This document shows, piece by piece, positions 44,901-55,490 of a DNA stretch of 64,000 nt (position 1 is its first letter; each line of letters begins with the position of its first letter). Below the pieces are notes generated by a model that was not told where the DNA came from, did not search any database, and saw nothing but the letters and a program-made list of their open reading frames with translations. Source of the DNA: Cynocephalus volans. Its lineage: Eukaryota; Chordata; Mammalia; Dermoptera; Cynocephalidae. The stretch is taken from NCBI RefSeq assembly GCF_027409185.1, contig NC_084462.1, positions 21,985,577-22,049,576 of the forward strand, given 5' to 3'. Both the position numbers and the translations under genes were made by a program.

Positions 44901-47516
44901 AATAAAGTCATTAATACAGTCAATACAGTTTGTCGTCGCACCCACCTGTAAGTGATGATAATGTATGTGATTTGCAAAGCTACAGTGTTTGTCAACCAGA
45001 AAGCAGAAGCGCCTTTTCTCTTCAAGTAGAGCTTCTTTGCAACCATCTGCAATAAATTTCTGGATTTCACTCTGGCGAGAAGTAACGGTCTCTACATACT
45101 AGGAAAATAAATAATAATTATACAAGTATGACATGAGGTATCAGATAGCTGCACTGCCTGACATTTATCTTCTGCCACCTTTACACTTGGTTCATTTTGA
45201 TTATGGAATAAATACTAAATGCAGATACAAATTAGATAAAATAAGCTTGTAACCTGTCTTGAGTTGATATCCTCGTGAAGATCCCTGACTCAAGTGGGGA
45301 GAGAAGTTGTCAAAGGCTTTACATTTGCACAAAATATTACTTTGTGCTCCAGGGAAATGATCATGTTCTATTGGAAAGCACCAATGCCAACCACATGATT
45401 TAACCTAAGCCTCATTTTCCTCATCTGTAAGATGGGGACAGTAATGCTAATTATGGAGAGTCCCTTCTCTTCCCTGAACTAGGAGAAAATGCCAATGTTT
45501 TTAGGAGGACACTGACTAATTTTTCTTAAGTTCAGAAAACTCTGCAGCCTTCAGCTGTTACTAAGTCAAAATATTTATTTCTAACCTCAACAAGCAGCAC
45601 AACAGCAAGTGGATAAAGTACAGGCTGACCGAGGTAAGCAAGCCTCCCCTTAAACCGTACAAATGATCAACAACAAAGGATAATAAAATACGCAGAGAAG
45701 TTCACCTCAATTTCTTTGTGTTCATATTTTAGTGCATTTCGTCCTCCTTGACTTTTCCTTCTAATCTTCTTCAATTCAGCCTGAGATTTCTCCAAAGAAT
45801 CTAATTTATTCCGGTGTTCTGTTTGGTATCTTTTCAGAGTTGCCTGTAAGTTAAATGTGCTTATTTTACTGCGACACCACAGAAACTGTTATGCAGTCAC
45901 TTTTGCTCACATGTCCACTATGTGTGGCTGCCCAGGGCCCTGACACCCACACTTCACACTGCCCCACCCTGGCGGGGGCACTGACACCCTCAATTCACAC
46001 GCCCTCCCCTCCCCCCACTCAAATTTAACTTCACAGCTTTGTCTGTTCTTAAATTTCCTGTTTATATGAGGGGACCTTGACCAGAAGGCAGCTCTTTGAG
46101 GACAACTGTCTTCCCTTTTATTCCTTCTTCCTCAAAGACTTTTGGACACTGGGTGGTCAGTAAGTGCTTTGTTGAATAAATAAAATTAAATCACATGTTC
46201 CTGGCTGTTTTATGATTTCGAGAAGCAGAATGAAGAAGTGCAATCGCTTACGGTTATTTTGGGTGCCGCATAGCAAGGTTTTTTGTTTGTTTTTTATTGT
46301 GGCTGGCCAGTATAGGTATTAAACCCTGGACCTTGGTGTTATTAGCAACATATACAGCAGAGTTTTGAAGAACACATGGTCTGCAGCCTAATGGACAAGG
46401 TTAGAATTCTAGCTTCATCCCTCATTACCTGAGTAATCTCAGCAATTAATTTCTCTAAAATCCATGTTTTCCCTCTAATCTTTAAAGTAAGGATAATAAG
46501 GGTATCTACATCATGTGATTTTGATAGAAATAAAAGTCAAAGTATGTAAAGGGCTTGGGATTAAACACCTTGGCATTAAACACCCTCAGCAGCTGTCCGT
46601 GGTCCCGTGGCCTCCCTCAGCAGTGCACAGAGCACATGTACATGCAGGCAGCAGTCCTTGTGAGAACCTCAGAGGAAGGATGATTTCAGGGTAACGCACA
46701 CAGCTTATTGCCACATGGGGGTTTTGGTGAGAAAAAAGGAGACTTTGAGTAGCAAAAGAAAGTACTCTACAGCAGAAAGGGAAGATGGAAAGAGCCCTGT
46801 GTACTGGGGCCAGAGGGCCAGGCTGAAGGAGACCTACAGAAAACTCTCCTAGAATGGACAATACTGAGTGACAGTCAAGAGACACTATGCAGGAGAGGTC
46901 TCTGCAAATTGGACCCAGGTAGTGTTCTCCCATTCATGACTCATGTCCTAAAGGGCTGGTTTGTGAAAGCAATAGTTGCATTAACAAAGACACAGATGCC
47001 CTATCATATATGTGTGTTCTCTGAAAACAATGCTTTCTGGAAGCAGTGTGAGTTCTTGCAATATATACATTTTTAATGCTTTTTAATAAATATCATAAAT
47101 GTTAGCAAAAATGAGCTCACTAAGCCCAAAGAGACACTGTGGGTTTTATGCATCCAAGTATATATCAACAGCAAGCTCCAATCCTATTTGCTGTTTTTGA
47201 ATAAACAGTGGGAAAGTTCTCCTCAGGTTGAGATAAGGCACCCTGGGGCTGGGGGTGGAGGAAAACCATGTTACTTACATTCATATATTTTACGTCAAGT
47301 TCTATCTTCTTCTCCAGCTCATGTATAATCTCTTTATGGAATTTTTTGAACTGTTAACAAAAGAGAATAAAAAAATTCCAGATTCGAGACTTTAAGCAAT
47401 ATAAATTTTAAAAAATAAAACAAATATGTAAATATAAAAAAAAAGTTCACATACATTTTCATCGAGACTGTCATTGAGTTTCTTGTGAGTATTCGAAATG
47501 TCTATGAGAACATGGC
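24290..47516 (-). CDS. BAIAP2L1: BAIAP2L1 (IRTKS), I-BAR and SH3 adaptor; C-terminal 440 codons
   Basis: Eleven exons on the - strand, all GT-AG and in frame: 47455-47516, 47279-47350, 45706-45843, 44946-45098, 42534-42701, 40498-40645, 38291-38498, 37421-37498, 35643-35823, 24894-24931 and 24290-24365. They total 1322 nt. With one base from the missing upstream exon this gives 440 codons plus TGA, equal to residues 72-511 of the 511-residue human protein as I recall it. Order: rest of the IMD/I-BAR helical domain (to about 230), which binds PIP2 membranes and Rac; a Ser/Pro linker; an SH3 domain at about 342-401 (DGWLYGE, GWFPSSY); and a C-terminal WH2-like basic tail ending RSAPIIR. Known roles are membrane protrusion, actin assembly and insulin-receptor signalling. 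Exons for residues 1-71 were not found. Confidence 0.95.
24366..24893 (-). other. BAIAP2L1: BAIAP2L1 intron (last)
   Basis: 528-bp intron between the 38-nt exon and the last coding exon. No repeat or other feature was recognised. Confidence 0.8.
24894..24931 (-). CDS. BAIAP2L1: BAIAP2L1 38-nt microexon
   Basis: Acceptor tctctcacag|agtgat and donor ctcag|gtatgt on the - strand. Encodes [12 protein letters not shown] (475-486) and two bases of Ser487. Skipping it would shift the frame of the final exon, so it could control the C-terminal tail. Too short to appear as an open frame. Confidence 0.93.
25337..25668 (+). mobile_element. Two tandem SINEs of different subfamilies within one target-site duplication
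   Basis: First unit at 25337-25523: standard dimer with an A/G-rich tail. Second unit at 25524-25668: GC-rich subfamily (gggccgagcctgtggcgcac ... accggtcacgaaaaagac + poly A). A single 17-bp duplication, aagaaaacacttgcatg, at 25320-25336 and 25669-25685 brackets both. No clear duplication separates the two units. Confidence 0.85.
29199..29293 (-). mobile_element. Monomeric tRNA-Ile SINE
   Basis: Poly(T) then ggtgggggccggtgtgggga ... gctaaccagccagtcc. Target-site duplication tcagaaatgc at 29189-29198 and 29294-29303. Sense with respect to BAIAP2L1. Confidence 0.85.
29364..29400. repeat. (TATC)n microsatellite, imperfect
   Basis: atctatctatctatctatat followed by degenerate units. Confidence 0.85.
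30450..30720 (+). mobile_element. L2-like fragment
   Basis: C/T-rich sequence ending tcctatttgtgtcatgaggg cctagcacaggtctg, in the order of an L2 3' end. Weakly supported. Confidence 0.4.
34330..34700 (+). mobile_element. L2 LINE fragment
   Basis: Contains gatgtcacctcctcagagaa and, further on, taggacataagttccacagg, both typical of the L2 3' region. Confidence 0.6.
35107..35500 (+). mobile_element. MaLR (MST/MLT1-type) solitary LTR
   Basis: Follows the order of MaLR LTRs: gttgaatgttcccccaaaac, ttgaaaagtggggcctt, agagttgattagattataga, agatgtgttccctggccttt, and the end agcaatagaaacagactaaaac. It lies antisense within a BAIAP2L1 intron. Confidence 0.7.
35643..35823 (-). CDS. BAIAP2L1: BAIAP2L1 coding exon, Ser/Pro-rich linker after SH3
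   Basis: Acceptor ggttttgag|ccccac and donor tctctg|gtgagt on the - strand; 181 nt. Encodes the end of Ser414 and residues 415-474, including [20 protein letters not shown]. The DYLECL part is strongly conserved with human in memory; the following [10 protein letters not shown] part is more divergent. Confidence 0.95.
35954..35998. repeat. (AC)n microsatellite
   Basis: Run of acac with one agac interruption, intronic. Confidence 0.9.
36600..36780 (+). mobile_element. MIR element
   Basis: Well-preserved MIR order: gtggctctgccacttctagc, gcctcagttttctcac, atctcatagggtcattggga, attaaatgagctaatcagtg. Confidence 0.75.
36790..37150 (+). repeat. Old mammal-wide repeat, unassigned
   Basis: Segments ggggttatcagcacagaggt, caagccatgggagatgacag, ggatccctgaggaacatcaa and cattaaggtctgctaagtaa follow a pattern I associate with a widespread ancient repeat but cannot name. 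Confidence 0.4.
37421..37498 (-). CDS. BAIAP2L1: BAIAP2L1 coding exon, end of SH3
   Basis: Acceptor acctatag|gagggg and donor gccaag|gtagta on the - strand; 78 nt. Encodes the end of Thr388 and [20 protein letters not shown] to Pro413, including the conserved Pro and Tyr of the SH3 ligand groove. Confidence 0.95.
37847..37948 (-). mobile_element. Monomeric tRNA-Ile SINE
   Basis: T-rich tract then agcagctggttgggaagggg ... ctaactggccagcccc. An imperfect duplication around taaatctt flanks it. Confidence 0.75.
38291..38498 (-). CDS. BAIAP2L1: BAIAP2L1 coding exon, most of SH3
   Basis: Acceptor tttaacag|atactt and donor caaaac|gtaagt on the - strand; 208 nt. Encodes residues 319-387. [20 protein letters not shown] begins the SH3, and DGWLYGEHD carries the binding-site Trp378. 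The upstream boundary gives Asp319, where I recall Gly in human. Confidence 0.96.
38985..39195 (-). mobile_element. MIR element
   Basis: Reverse MIR order: gggaactgagcccaacagag, atcacacagctagcagatgt, gtgtaagcactgtgctgc. Confidence 0.65.
39538..39624 (-). mobile_element. Monomeric tRNA-Ile SINE
   Basis: ggtggctggccagtaaagag ... gagctaactggccagccct, reverse orientation, partly decayed. Confidence 0.7.
40498..40645 (-). CDS. BAIAP2L1: BAIAP2L1 coding exon, Pro/Ser linker before SH3
   Basis: Acceptor tttcacag|gttggg and donor caacag|gtaaga on the - strand; 148 nt. Encodes residues 270-318: [20 protein letters not shown], then a [12 protein letters not shown] segment conserved with human. Confidence 0.95.
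40918..41010 (-). mobile_element. Truncated monomeric SINE
   Basis: Long T run then ggcagctggctagtatgggg, losing similarity after ttataagactgcacc. Confidence 0.65.
41638..41782 (-). mobile_element. GC-rich tRNA-derived SINE subfamily
   Basis: Reverse copy of the GC-rich type also seen at 25524: gtgaccggcactcagccagt ... caccacgggctcggccc. Target-site duplication taaacagctg at 41628-41637 and 41783-41792. Confidence 0.85.
42100..42203 (+). mobile_element. Monomeric tRNA-Ile SINE, near-intact
   Basis: ggggctggccggttagctca, then a tRNA-like A box and a B-box-like gggttctgatccc. Target-site duplication cagtaacaata at 42089-42099 and 42204-42214. Clearest copy of the single-unit form. Confidence 0.85.
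42315..42420 (+). mobile_element. Monomeric tRNA-Ile SINE, adjacent copy
   Basis: gggctggccagttagctcac ... accggccagccaccaaa followed by a (TAAA)n tail. Flanks aaggagaact / aaggggaact suggest a target-site duplication. Confidence 0.75.
42534..42701 (-). CDS. BAIAP2L1: BAIAP2L1 coding exon, end of I-BAR domain
   Basis: Acceptor gatttgtag|tctgca and donor aacatg|gtagga on the - strand; 168 nt, 56 codons (214-269). [20 protein letters not shown], then [16 protein letters not shown] and a Ser/Thr/Pro stretch. A second AG seven bases in is out of phase; this acceptor gives the SAE residues expected. Confidence 0.96.
44946..45098 (-). CDS. BAIAP2L1: BAIAP2L1 coding exon, I-BAR domain
   Basis: Acceptor attttcctag|tatgta and donor ttacag|gtgggt on the - strand; 51 codons (163-213). 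[20 protein letters not shown] through [14 protein letters not shown], very close to human as I recall it. Confidence 0.97.
45385..45455 (+). mobile_element. MIR fragment
   Basis: tcattttcctcatctgtaag then atggggacagtaatgc, the central MIR part. Confidence 0.55.
45706..45843 (-). CDS. BAIAP2L1: BAIAP2L1 coding exon, I-BAR domain
   Basis: Acceptor aacttacag|gcaact and donor attgag|gtgaac on the - strand; 46 codons (117-162). [20 protein letters not shown], then the basic [11 protein letters not shown] patch that contributes to PIP2 membrane binding in the family. Confidence 0.97.
46277..46350 (-). mobile_element. Truncated monomeric SINE
   Basis: T-rich tract then gtggctggccagtataggta ... 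ccttggtgttattagca. Confidence 0.65.
46385..46570 (+). mobile_element. Diverged MIR element
   Basis: ggttagaattctagcttcat, tctctaaaatccatgttttc, aagtaaggataataagggta: MIR order, poorly conserved. Confidence 0.5.
47279..47350 (-). CDS. BAIAP2L1: BAIAP2L1 coding exon, I-BAR domain
   Basis: Acceptor tgttaacag|ttcaaa and donor atgaat|gtaagt on the - strand; 24 codons (93-116): [24 protein letters not shown], amphipathic helix. Confidence 0.96.
47455..47516 (-). CDS. BAIAP2L1: BAIAP2L1 most 5' exon found
   Basis: Acceptor gtttatag|gccatg and donor gaaaat|gtatgt on the - strand; 62 nt. Encodes the last two bases of Gly72 and [20 protein letters not shown]. The first base of codon 72 must come from an exon further upstream. 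Confidence 0.94.
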
Positions 47517-48499
47517 CTATAAACAAAACCAGATATGTTAGGAGAAAAAGCTATCACATAGTGTGTAAAGATATTAAGGAAAGTAAAACAGTGGAGGGAA
47601 AGATAGTACAACTCCGCCCTCAAATCTTTAAGCATCATGACCTGAGACCCATCAGGAACACGGAATGGGTCCCCATGGCAAGTTCCACAGGGACATAACT
47701 GAAAGTAAACCTAACTCTACGACATTGTTAGTCAAAAGAACGCCAACTTTGTCTTCAAGTTCACATTGTCCTTTCTGTATTTACTGGTTTCCTAGGCTGA
47801 ATTCTATATATCTGATTTAATTTTGAAATTTTCTTACAAGAGATTACGTTGGTCATCATAGTAACTAACTATAAGAAAAAATGATTTATTTTTATCTAAT
47901 CCCCAGAGTAATCTGATTATTTGTCAGGCATAAGAGATAAAGGCTATTTTCTTTTTCTTATATTAGTTCTTGTATTGTTCCGGAAAATATGAACGCCAAG
48001 GGAAACTGCAGCAGGGACAGTGTTCTGCCTTGTATCTCGTGGGATTAATTCTCTGAACAAGTACGGTCACATGACAAGAGAGAATGTTCCAGGACAAAGA
48101 AACCTCAGTCCAGAAAGCAGCAATAAGATTGCTTGGTTTGGAAAGCATATCTCTTTTGCAGTCAGTGGCAGTGTGCTAATTCTCTGCCACTTTTCCCTGA
48201 TAAAGGTGAGCAAGAGCCTCTCTCTGCCAACTTATCTACATGAACCACATGGGTCTGGCACCTAAGAAACAGGAGAAACAGACAGAATCATTTAGAACCC
48301 CCACCACCATCAAACCATACAAAACGACAACAAAATGTGCTAGGTGGATCATCCTACAGTTTAGTGGCCAGATAAAATTCTTGTGGTGAAATGAAAGGCT
48401 GCAGAAGAGAAAGAATAAAAATTAAGACTGTGGTAGAATATGGAGAAAGAATATAGACTAGACCACAGGCTCAGCTATGACTTCTATACAAATAACTCT

Positions 48500-49240
48500 A
48501 CCATGCCTTGTTCTAGAAACACTTGAAGACACCTGACTCTCAAATTGCCAGCCCAGGCTTCCTCTCAACTTCAGACTCAGAAATTCAACCCCCTCCTGAA
48601 CACGTCCACCTGGATGTCCCATTAGGCACCTCACATTCAACATGTCTGAAAGTGAACTCACCAGCTACCCCATATTCTCTAACCCCAGCTCTTGGCTGGT
48701 AACCAGCCAGTCACAAGGGGTCAACATCCTGCCTATGTGTCATACTCAATGACGAAGACTTACTCCCTTGTGAGTATCATCATTTGGGTCACCTCTAGGG
48801 CAGAACTCTGCCCCTTACTCTTCCTGCTTCCTTGCCAGCCCTTCCCAAACTCTGTTTTCCTTTCCCTGCCCAGGAGAGAAAGCATGTGGGAATGACACGT
48901 GAAGTCTTGAAGACATGTTCACCCCATAATCTGTCCCACCAGAAGCAGAGGAGGATTCTCTACCCCCATTCTCCACCCCCACTCAAACCCTGCCAGCTGG
49001 ACTTCTTAGGAGGCTCTCCTTCTCCACCTCGCACCCACCTCCCCAATACCTGGTTCAAGCCCTTGTCATCTCTCTTGACTTCCAGCTTGCTCTCTTCTGG
49101 ATCATCTTCCTCACAAGTGCCAGGGATCTTTCCAAAATGCAAATGTAACATGCCACTCTCCTCTATCCTTACGGTGTCTTAGACAAACCAGCTCCTGAGC
49201 ACCACATCAAAAGTCCCCCATGAACAGTTCTGCCTAAACC
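48500..49240 (+). mobile_element. L2 LINE fragment
   Basis: Contains cctatgtgtcatactcaatg, then tcatctctcttgacttccag, ccaaaatgcaaatgtaacat, typical of L2. Non-coding. Confidence 0.6.
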
Positions 49241-51737
49241 ATGGCAGGTGGTGGGGACATAATCTCCTGTAAGTATATCACCTTGTAAGGTTATACGTTG
49301 TGAAGTTATGGGCATATAACCTAGTCCCTAAGCACCATGTGATTTTAGGAAGCTCTTGCTGTATAAACCTGAGGAAGCCAGGGCACAACCATCCCCAGCA
49401 CTCAGGGCTCCACCCACCAAGCTAGCAAGCTTCCCACTCTACAGCCTTAATGATTTTGACTTCATTCTCCTATAACTCAATATGAAAAAACAAACACGCC
49501 AGAATTTTTCACAAAAGAAATCCTCATATGGCCAAGACTATAATTACATTAACGTGTCATTTTATATAGTCATTTCAGATATTGAAATAATCTGAGTTAC
49601 TTTCTATCTATTTTAAATCCATAAACAATTCCTCGTTCAAGATAAACAACAACAAAATCCACTTAAATTATTTGAAAATCAAGCACTATTCTTGGTAAGT
49701 CAGATCTACTTAAAAAAATAAATGTCTAAAAATAGTTTCGCTTAAATCAATCAGAGTGATTCAGGCTAGAAGGAAGGCATTCAGTTTTTCTCATACTGTT
49801 CTCTTTCATGAACTTTATTTCTACCACCTTAAATAATGTGGAACTCTGAGAAATGTGCTGCCAAAACCAAAGTTTGTGCTGGTGCAGACACTCTTGTGGA
49901 TGCCACCACCATTGAACTTGGTGCTCCGGCCTTGGCAGCCCCAGCTCCGCTGCACACCCTCATCACACTCCACACTCTGCCCGTGGTTTCTCTGCAGCGC
50001 TGTGGAGAGACTCAGTGAAACAGCCCATTCACTCTGAGGGCAGGAAGGAAACACCTGACCTTGTTGTTCTTGTCCCTCAAATGCTGGCTTCACAGTGGCA
50101 GCCACTGAGTTCTCGGTCATAAAAAGGATTAAAACACATCTTGGCTATGATTATGCAAGCTGCCAAAAATGTACCTTGAAACAAGATGAAAACAGCCTTT
50201 ATGTTCAATCTGCAGAAGTTTAATCTTAAATAGAGCAAGTGTTACTTTATATTTGAAATGTTATGTCACACATGTTTATTTACTATTTGTCCTGTAACCT
50301 ACTTTTTCATAAATCACATTTGAGAAGGGAAAAAAACTCCTGAAAACATTTGAGGGTGGAGTCAAGAAAGTGCAGCCCAGATTCAAATGGAGCAGAACTA
50401 AGTACATACCCTAACAGGATTCAGCTTATTGATCCCAGAAATTTATACCACCCTGTGCACTGGGATCAATTGTTTTCTTTTTTCCCCTTTAAGGTTTTGA
50501 GTTGACATTCTGGAAAGGAACTCATAGTAATTACAGTAATGTGACTCAGTCTGAATAAATTATATTCTTAAATGTTAATATTAAAGGACTTTAGATTAAG
50601 CATATACATTTCAAAATCATGAACTCAACATTAAAAGACAATGTCTACCATCAATTTTCTCAAAATTCATACAAATAATGGCTAATAGTGGTATCACTAT
50701 AATTTTAGAAACTATGAACAAAATTTTGGACAATATTTTATAAAGATATGCATTTAGCCAATGGGCAGTATGGACTTAAAATGTTAAATAACAAAATTTA
50801 AAGAATATTACTGGTATGAACACATACAAGGTTTTCATTTGAAATATAATCATTGGACTACTAATACATTTTCAAATAGGTAATTCTTCGTCACTTCACA
50901 GTATAAATTTACAGAAATCAGATGGAGACTACTAATGGACTCAAGTAGCACAGAACATGTGCTGAACATGTAGACATAAAGTTTCTTTCCATTTATATTT
51001 GATCATGGATAACCAGAACACACTTATTTCCAGAGAACACAGAGCAATGACTGAGTCATATGCTACTTCCTACGTGTTACTACATGTGGAATCAGACAAT
51101 AAAATGACAGAGTGGAAGCCAACAAACTTCTGACCCAAATGTATATTGTAGAGATTAAAGTAAAACTGACCAAAAATGTCACTGAAGAAAGGACAGAATT
51201 TTTCTGACAATTTTCCAAATATCAAATGTGGTGAGATGAAAATATAATGGAAGTAAAAGCTAACTACACACAGGATATGTTAAATAAGCAAAGTATGTAC
51301 TCTGAAGATGAGAGTCACTCACAGTGAAATTGTGCAGAGGCAGATCAGTAACCACAAACATGTGACCAAACTTGAAAGGCTTTGCCAGCTTCTAAGAATA
51401 GCTCTCAATGACTGTCCACCTGCAGTCCCTGGATGAAGCTAGAGGTGCTCTCCTCCAAAAGTTACTGCTGTCTTAATCAACTTTAGTGTTATACTTCTAA
51501 TTAACATCTTGCACAAAGAGTATAATTATTCTACCATCATGCTAAAAATAAACAAATAAATAAATAACAAGGGGGTATATCACAAGAGCCAGCTTGAAGA
51601 AGCTACTACTGCCCAAATACGGGACAGGTTGAGTGCCAAAATAGTTAAGGACAGTAATAAATTATAAATCATTGAAAAATCTAGGAATCCGTGAGTCCAC
51701 AGCAATAATAAATAGATAAAAGAAAGAAAGAAAGAAA

Positions 51738-51828
51738 GGGCTGGCTGGTTAGTTCAGTTGGTTAGAGTGCAGCCTTGTAACACCAAGGTCCAGGCTTCAG
51801 ACCCCCATACCTGGCCAGCCACCAAAAA
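51738..51828 (+). mobile_element. Monomeric tRNA-Ile SINE
   Basis: gggctggctggttagttcag ... acctggccagccaccaaaa, preceded by an (AAAG)n run, inside old repeat-like sequence at 51.55-52.3 kb that I could not assign. Confidence 0.8.
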
Positions 51829-52914
51829 TAATGGGGATAATGGAAAGCTCTCACTAAAAGTAGAATGCCCAGTGCCAATCAACAAATGAAGAGGAAGTGT
51901 TAAGAATTGGAAAATCATTTTACAACCATCACAGTAAAGGTTGGTTTGGGCAAAACTCCACTAATAGATGCTAAATCTAGAATACAAGTGTTGATGAGGA
52001 CCAAGATATTTTCATAGTCTGAATGTGTTTCCCCATAGATTGCTTATTAGTAGCAAAAGAAAAAAATATTAACTATACAGTGTAGAAATCAAACAATACG
52101 TTCACTGGACATCCAAAATTAGTGTCATAAATAAGAGGAAAATGAACATTGTGTGTCCAAATTTGAAACCCAATGGACACAAAATGACTTGGATAGCATT
52201 CCAGCCAAGTATGTATCACCTGAATCCAATCACGAAGATCTGGCATCTGAAAGTTAAGATCTTGTGTTCCTGTCTTTTCATACCCCTTTAGCATTTCTGA
52301 TACAGGTTTACCCCAATACCAATTCTTTATTGCAATAATAAATTTATTTACTTATTTTTGGAGAAAAATAAAATGATTTTATCCTACTCTGGTGGTTAAT
52401 CTACTGGTGGTCGATGGAGGTAAGGGAGGGATGAAGAGGTGTGTTGATGGGAAGAATATCAATGCTCTACAGTAAGATCTCTGGCAATCTCAATCTTAGA
52501 AAATACTAGACATGGTCAAAGACATGAAGGTGAAAAATCCTCCAAACTAGACAAAAGTTGCAGCCACAAACCCAAACTTTCTTTCTTGGAGAGTGGGTCT
52601 CCTTTTAGACACAAAACAAATAAAACCTAATTTTACATATAAGTCTAGAATAGGTTGCCTAAAGGACATTACTGCTTATTTCTCAGTAACAGAATACAGG
52701 ATCTTTAGGAAGAAGAGCTCATGCAGAAGATGAAAACGCCGGTTAAGGAGGCTGGAGAAGGGCTGGGGACTGTGAAAGTGAAAAGACTAGAAGCATCTTC
52801 AGAAAGTGGGGTCCTCTGGGCCATCTTAACATCCACAAAGGATTCAAGGGACATGAAGACTGGGCAAAGGTCAAAGTATCTGCAAGAACACAGAATGGCA
52901 ACAGACAGGTTTCT

Positions 52915-53045
52915 TAGAACCTATGCACAACTGGGAAGTTATTTAACTTCTTGCCAAGCAATCTCATGGAGCCTCAATATCCTCATCTGTGTAGAGTACC
53001 TACTTCACAGGCTTGGATAAGTACAGTGCTTTCCAGTGCTCTGGA
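52915..53045 (+). mobile_element. MIR fragment
   Basis: gggaagttatttaacttctt, gagcctcaatatcctcatct, gtacctacttcacaggcttg. Confidence 0.6.
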
Positions 53046-53894
53046 GAGAAATAATGGCTGCTAAGGTGAGTCCAGACACAGGTAGCAAATTAGTTCAGTA
53101 ATACATGATATACACCAACAGAATGGATCCCCACGCTCCTCAACAAGCCATTTTCTGGGTGAGTACTTGTTTTCTGGAAATAAAATCCACACATTAGGTT
53201 GTCCAGCTTATAATCAGTCAGCATGTTGTGTGTGTGGTGGGGTTTGTACTTTACACATATAAATTTATATATTCTTTGTATGCTTAAAATGTTTCAGAAT
53301 AATTCTTAAAAAAAAAAAAAAAAAAGGGAAAAACAGACACCTACCTCTTCTAAACTCAGCTCAGCACTCCTTCTCTCATCTCCTTTCTTCCCCCATTCTC
53401 AGGGTCCCCAAAGGAAAAACTGTCAATCTCCTATTACTTAAGAGCACACACTTGTAGAGTATACTCTCCTTTCCTCCACCTCATTGCCTTTTACAATATT
53501 AAACTGAATACTTAACACCTCAGTTTTAAGTAATGACATTTCTCCTATAGTTTAAATGTTATCCATCAGTATTGATCCCTTAGAGAACATACACAGCTGG
53601 CCACTATTTGTTGCAAAAAACCAATTGCAAGGACACTTCTGGTTTCTGCTCCAACATGTAAAGAAATTAGAGGTTGTGATAACTAAAAAATCTGCTCTGA
53701 ACAGGTCAGCTAAATTGTAGTGCCTTGGGAGATCCGGGATAAGTCAGAAGTCATGTCCCATGTCCTAGAAAATGTTATCATAAGACCATGTTAACTTAAA
53801 GCAGACATACAGGCACCAGGATAGCAATAAGATAACCCAGAATGCTGCTTATAACCCTTACCCTAGATCCAGGCATGTACAATGTAATTTACTA

Positions 53895-53975
53895 TGAAGG
53901 TACTTCAAAAAGTTTGTGGAGAAATAAAGTTGAAAGATCATGCAATCTTTCTATGAACTTTTTGAAGCCCTCTTG
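53895..53975. mobile_element. Tc1/mariner-type MITE, 81 bp
   Basis: Inverted terminal repeats: tgaaggtacttcaaaaagtt at the left and, inverted, at the right (aactttttgaagccctcttg). TA dinucleotides flank it at 53893-53894 and 53976-53977, the target preference of Tc1/mariner elements. No transposase is encoded. Confidence 0.75.
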
Positions 53976-55443
53976 TAACAATCCCAAATCTATATGTCAT
54001 GGACAACCAACAGAAAAACTAATGTAATGATAAGGTGGGGGAAGAGGAAGCTGTCCTCGTCTCTTCCTCCTTTGATTCTTCCCCCTTCTTGTGATTGTAA
54101 AATGCTAAGCTCTGCTGGTCCCCTTCAGAGTGTATTTCTCAGGGTGACCTGACCTATGTGTTTCCCTGGTTGTAATCATCATGTTGGCTCAATAAATCCT
54201 ATGCTTTATATGTTCAGTTTCTTTTAGTTCGACAGTCATCACTCTCTTACTTACAACAAAAAAACAAACTGAAACAAGCTAAACTGAGAAACACAACTCT
54301 TCTGAGACTCATCAGAGAATTAAGTTCACCAGGTAAGGATCTGCCCTGAATACTGGAGAGACAGGCTGTTACAGAGAATCACAGCTTACTGGGAGCAAAA
54401 ACCAATGCTGGAATTGCTGCTGGCTCAGAATGAAGAAGTTTGAGAGTTAAAAACTCTAAGGAGCTCAGTCTTAGAGGGGGTCCCTACACTTTCATCAATT
54501 TTACCTCTAGAAGTCCCACCAGGGTCTTATTGTGAAGATGGGAGAAAATTCCCTTGGGGCTTCTGGTAGGGGTAAAGGAAAAATAACCATTTTGAAATAT
54601 GCCCAGAGCTTTATTCTGTTTTCCACAAGGAAGACTAGCCCTAAAGGGAAATTACTTTTATGAAGCCTTATCTGACTTGGAGAAGGACCATTAACTAATT
54701 CCAGCCCACTTTGGCCTTACTGTATCATGTAAGGGGAGGAAAAGGCCCTTCAGAAACTCATATCCCAGGTACTATGGCCTACCACCCCCCCCAAAACAAA
54801 AAATACAGAAATTCAAACATATGATAATGTGCTTCCCCCCCCCACCCCCCATACCTTACCACCATGTCAACCATCAACAGGGCTCCAGGATAATAACTGG
54901 ATTACAGCAGAGAGTTGTAAGCCAGACTTCACTTAGTAGAATTTTCTTAGGAAACCAAAAGACAACTGGGGAGACAATAACAAGGACACCAGACGAAAAC
55001 TGAAGCATCTGACATAGAATAATAAAAATAAAATCTTATTTATTTTCATTTATTTCTTTTTGAATGCTCTTCCTTTATGTAGATCCAAGTTTCTGACCTA
55101 TATGAACTGAGTCAGAATGTAGCTTCAGCTACATCTGACATGAAATATATCCTAACTTCTAGCCAAATAAACATTAATCCTCACACTAAAAGACTATTTA
55201 TCTCACTCAGTCCCTATTACTAGATAAATCATGTCTAGCTTTCAGCAACAACAACAACAACAAAATTATAGACAAGTTAAGAAAAAAAAAAACAATCTGA
55301 AGAGACAAAGCAAGCATCAGAACCAGACTCAAATATGGCAGATTCTGGAATTATCAGACTGAGAATTTAAAACAACCATGATTAATATGCTAAGGGCTCT
55401 AATGGAAAAAGTGGACAACATGCAAGAACAGATGGGCAACAAC

Positions 55444-55490
55444 AAGGTCAAGAGTTCGGATCCCTGTACCCACCAGCAGCAAAAAAATAA
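55444..55490 (+). mobile_element. SINE 3' fragment in L1
   Basis: caaggtcaagagttcggatc then ccctgtacccaccagcagc and an A run: the end of a monomeric SINE, flanked by repeated aacaacaa/gggcaa-like L1 sequence. Confidence 0.6.

Noticed and set aside
48950-49160. Possible exon in a C-rich open frame
   Set aside because: It follows L2 sequence order, and no conserved splice context was found.
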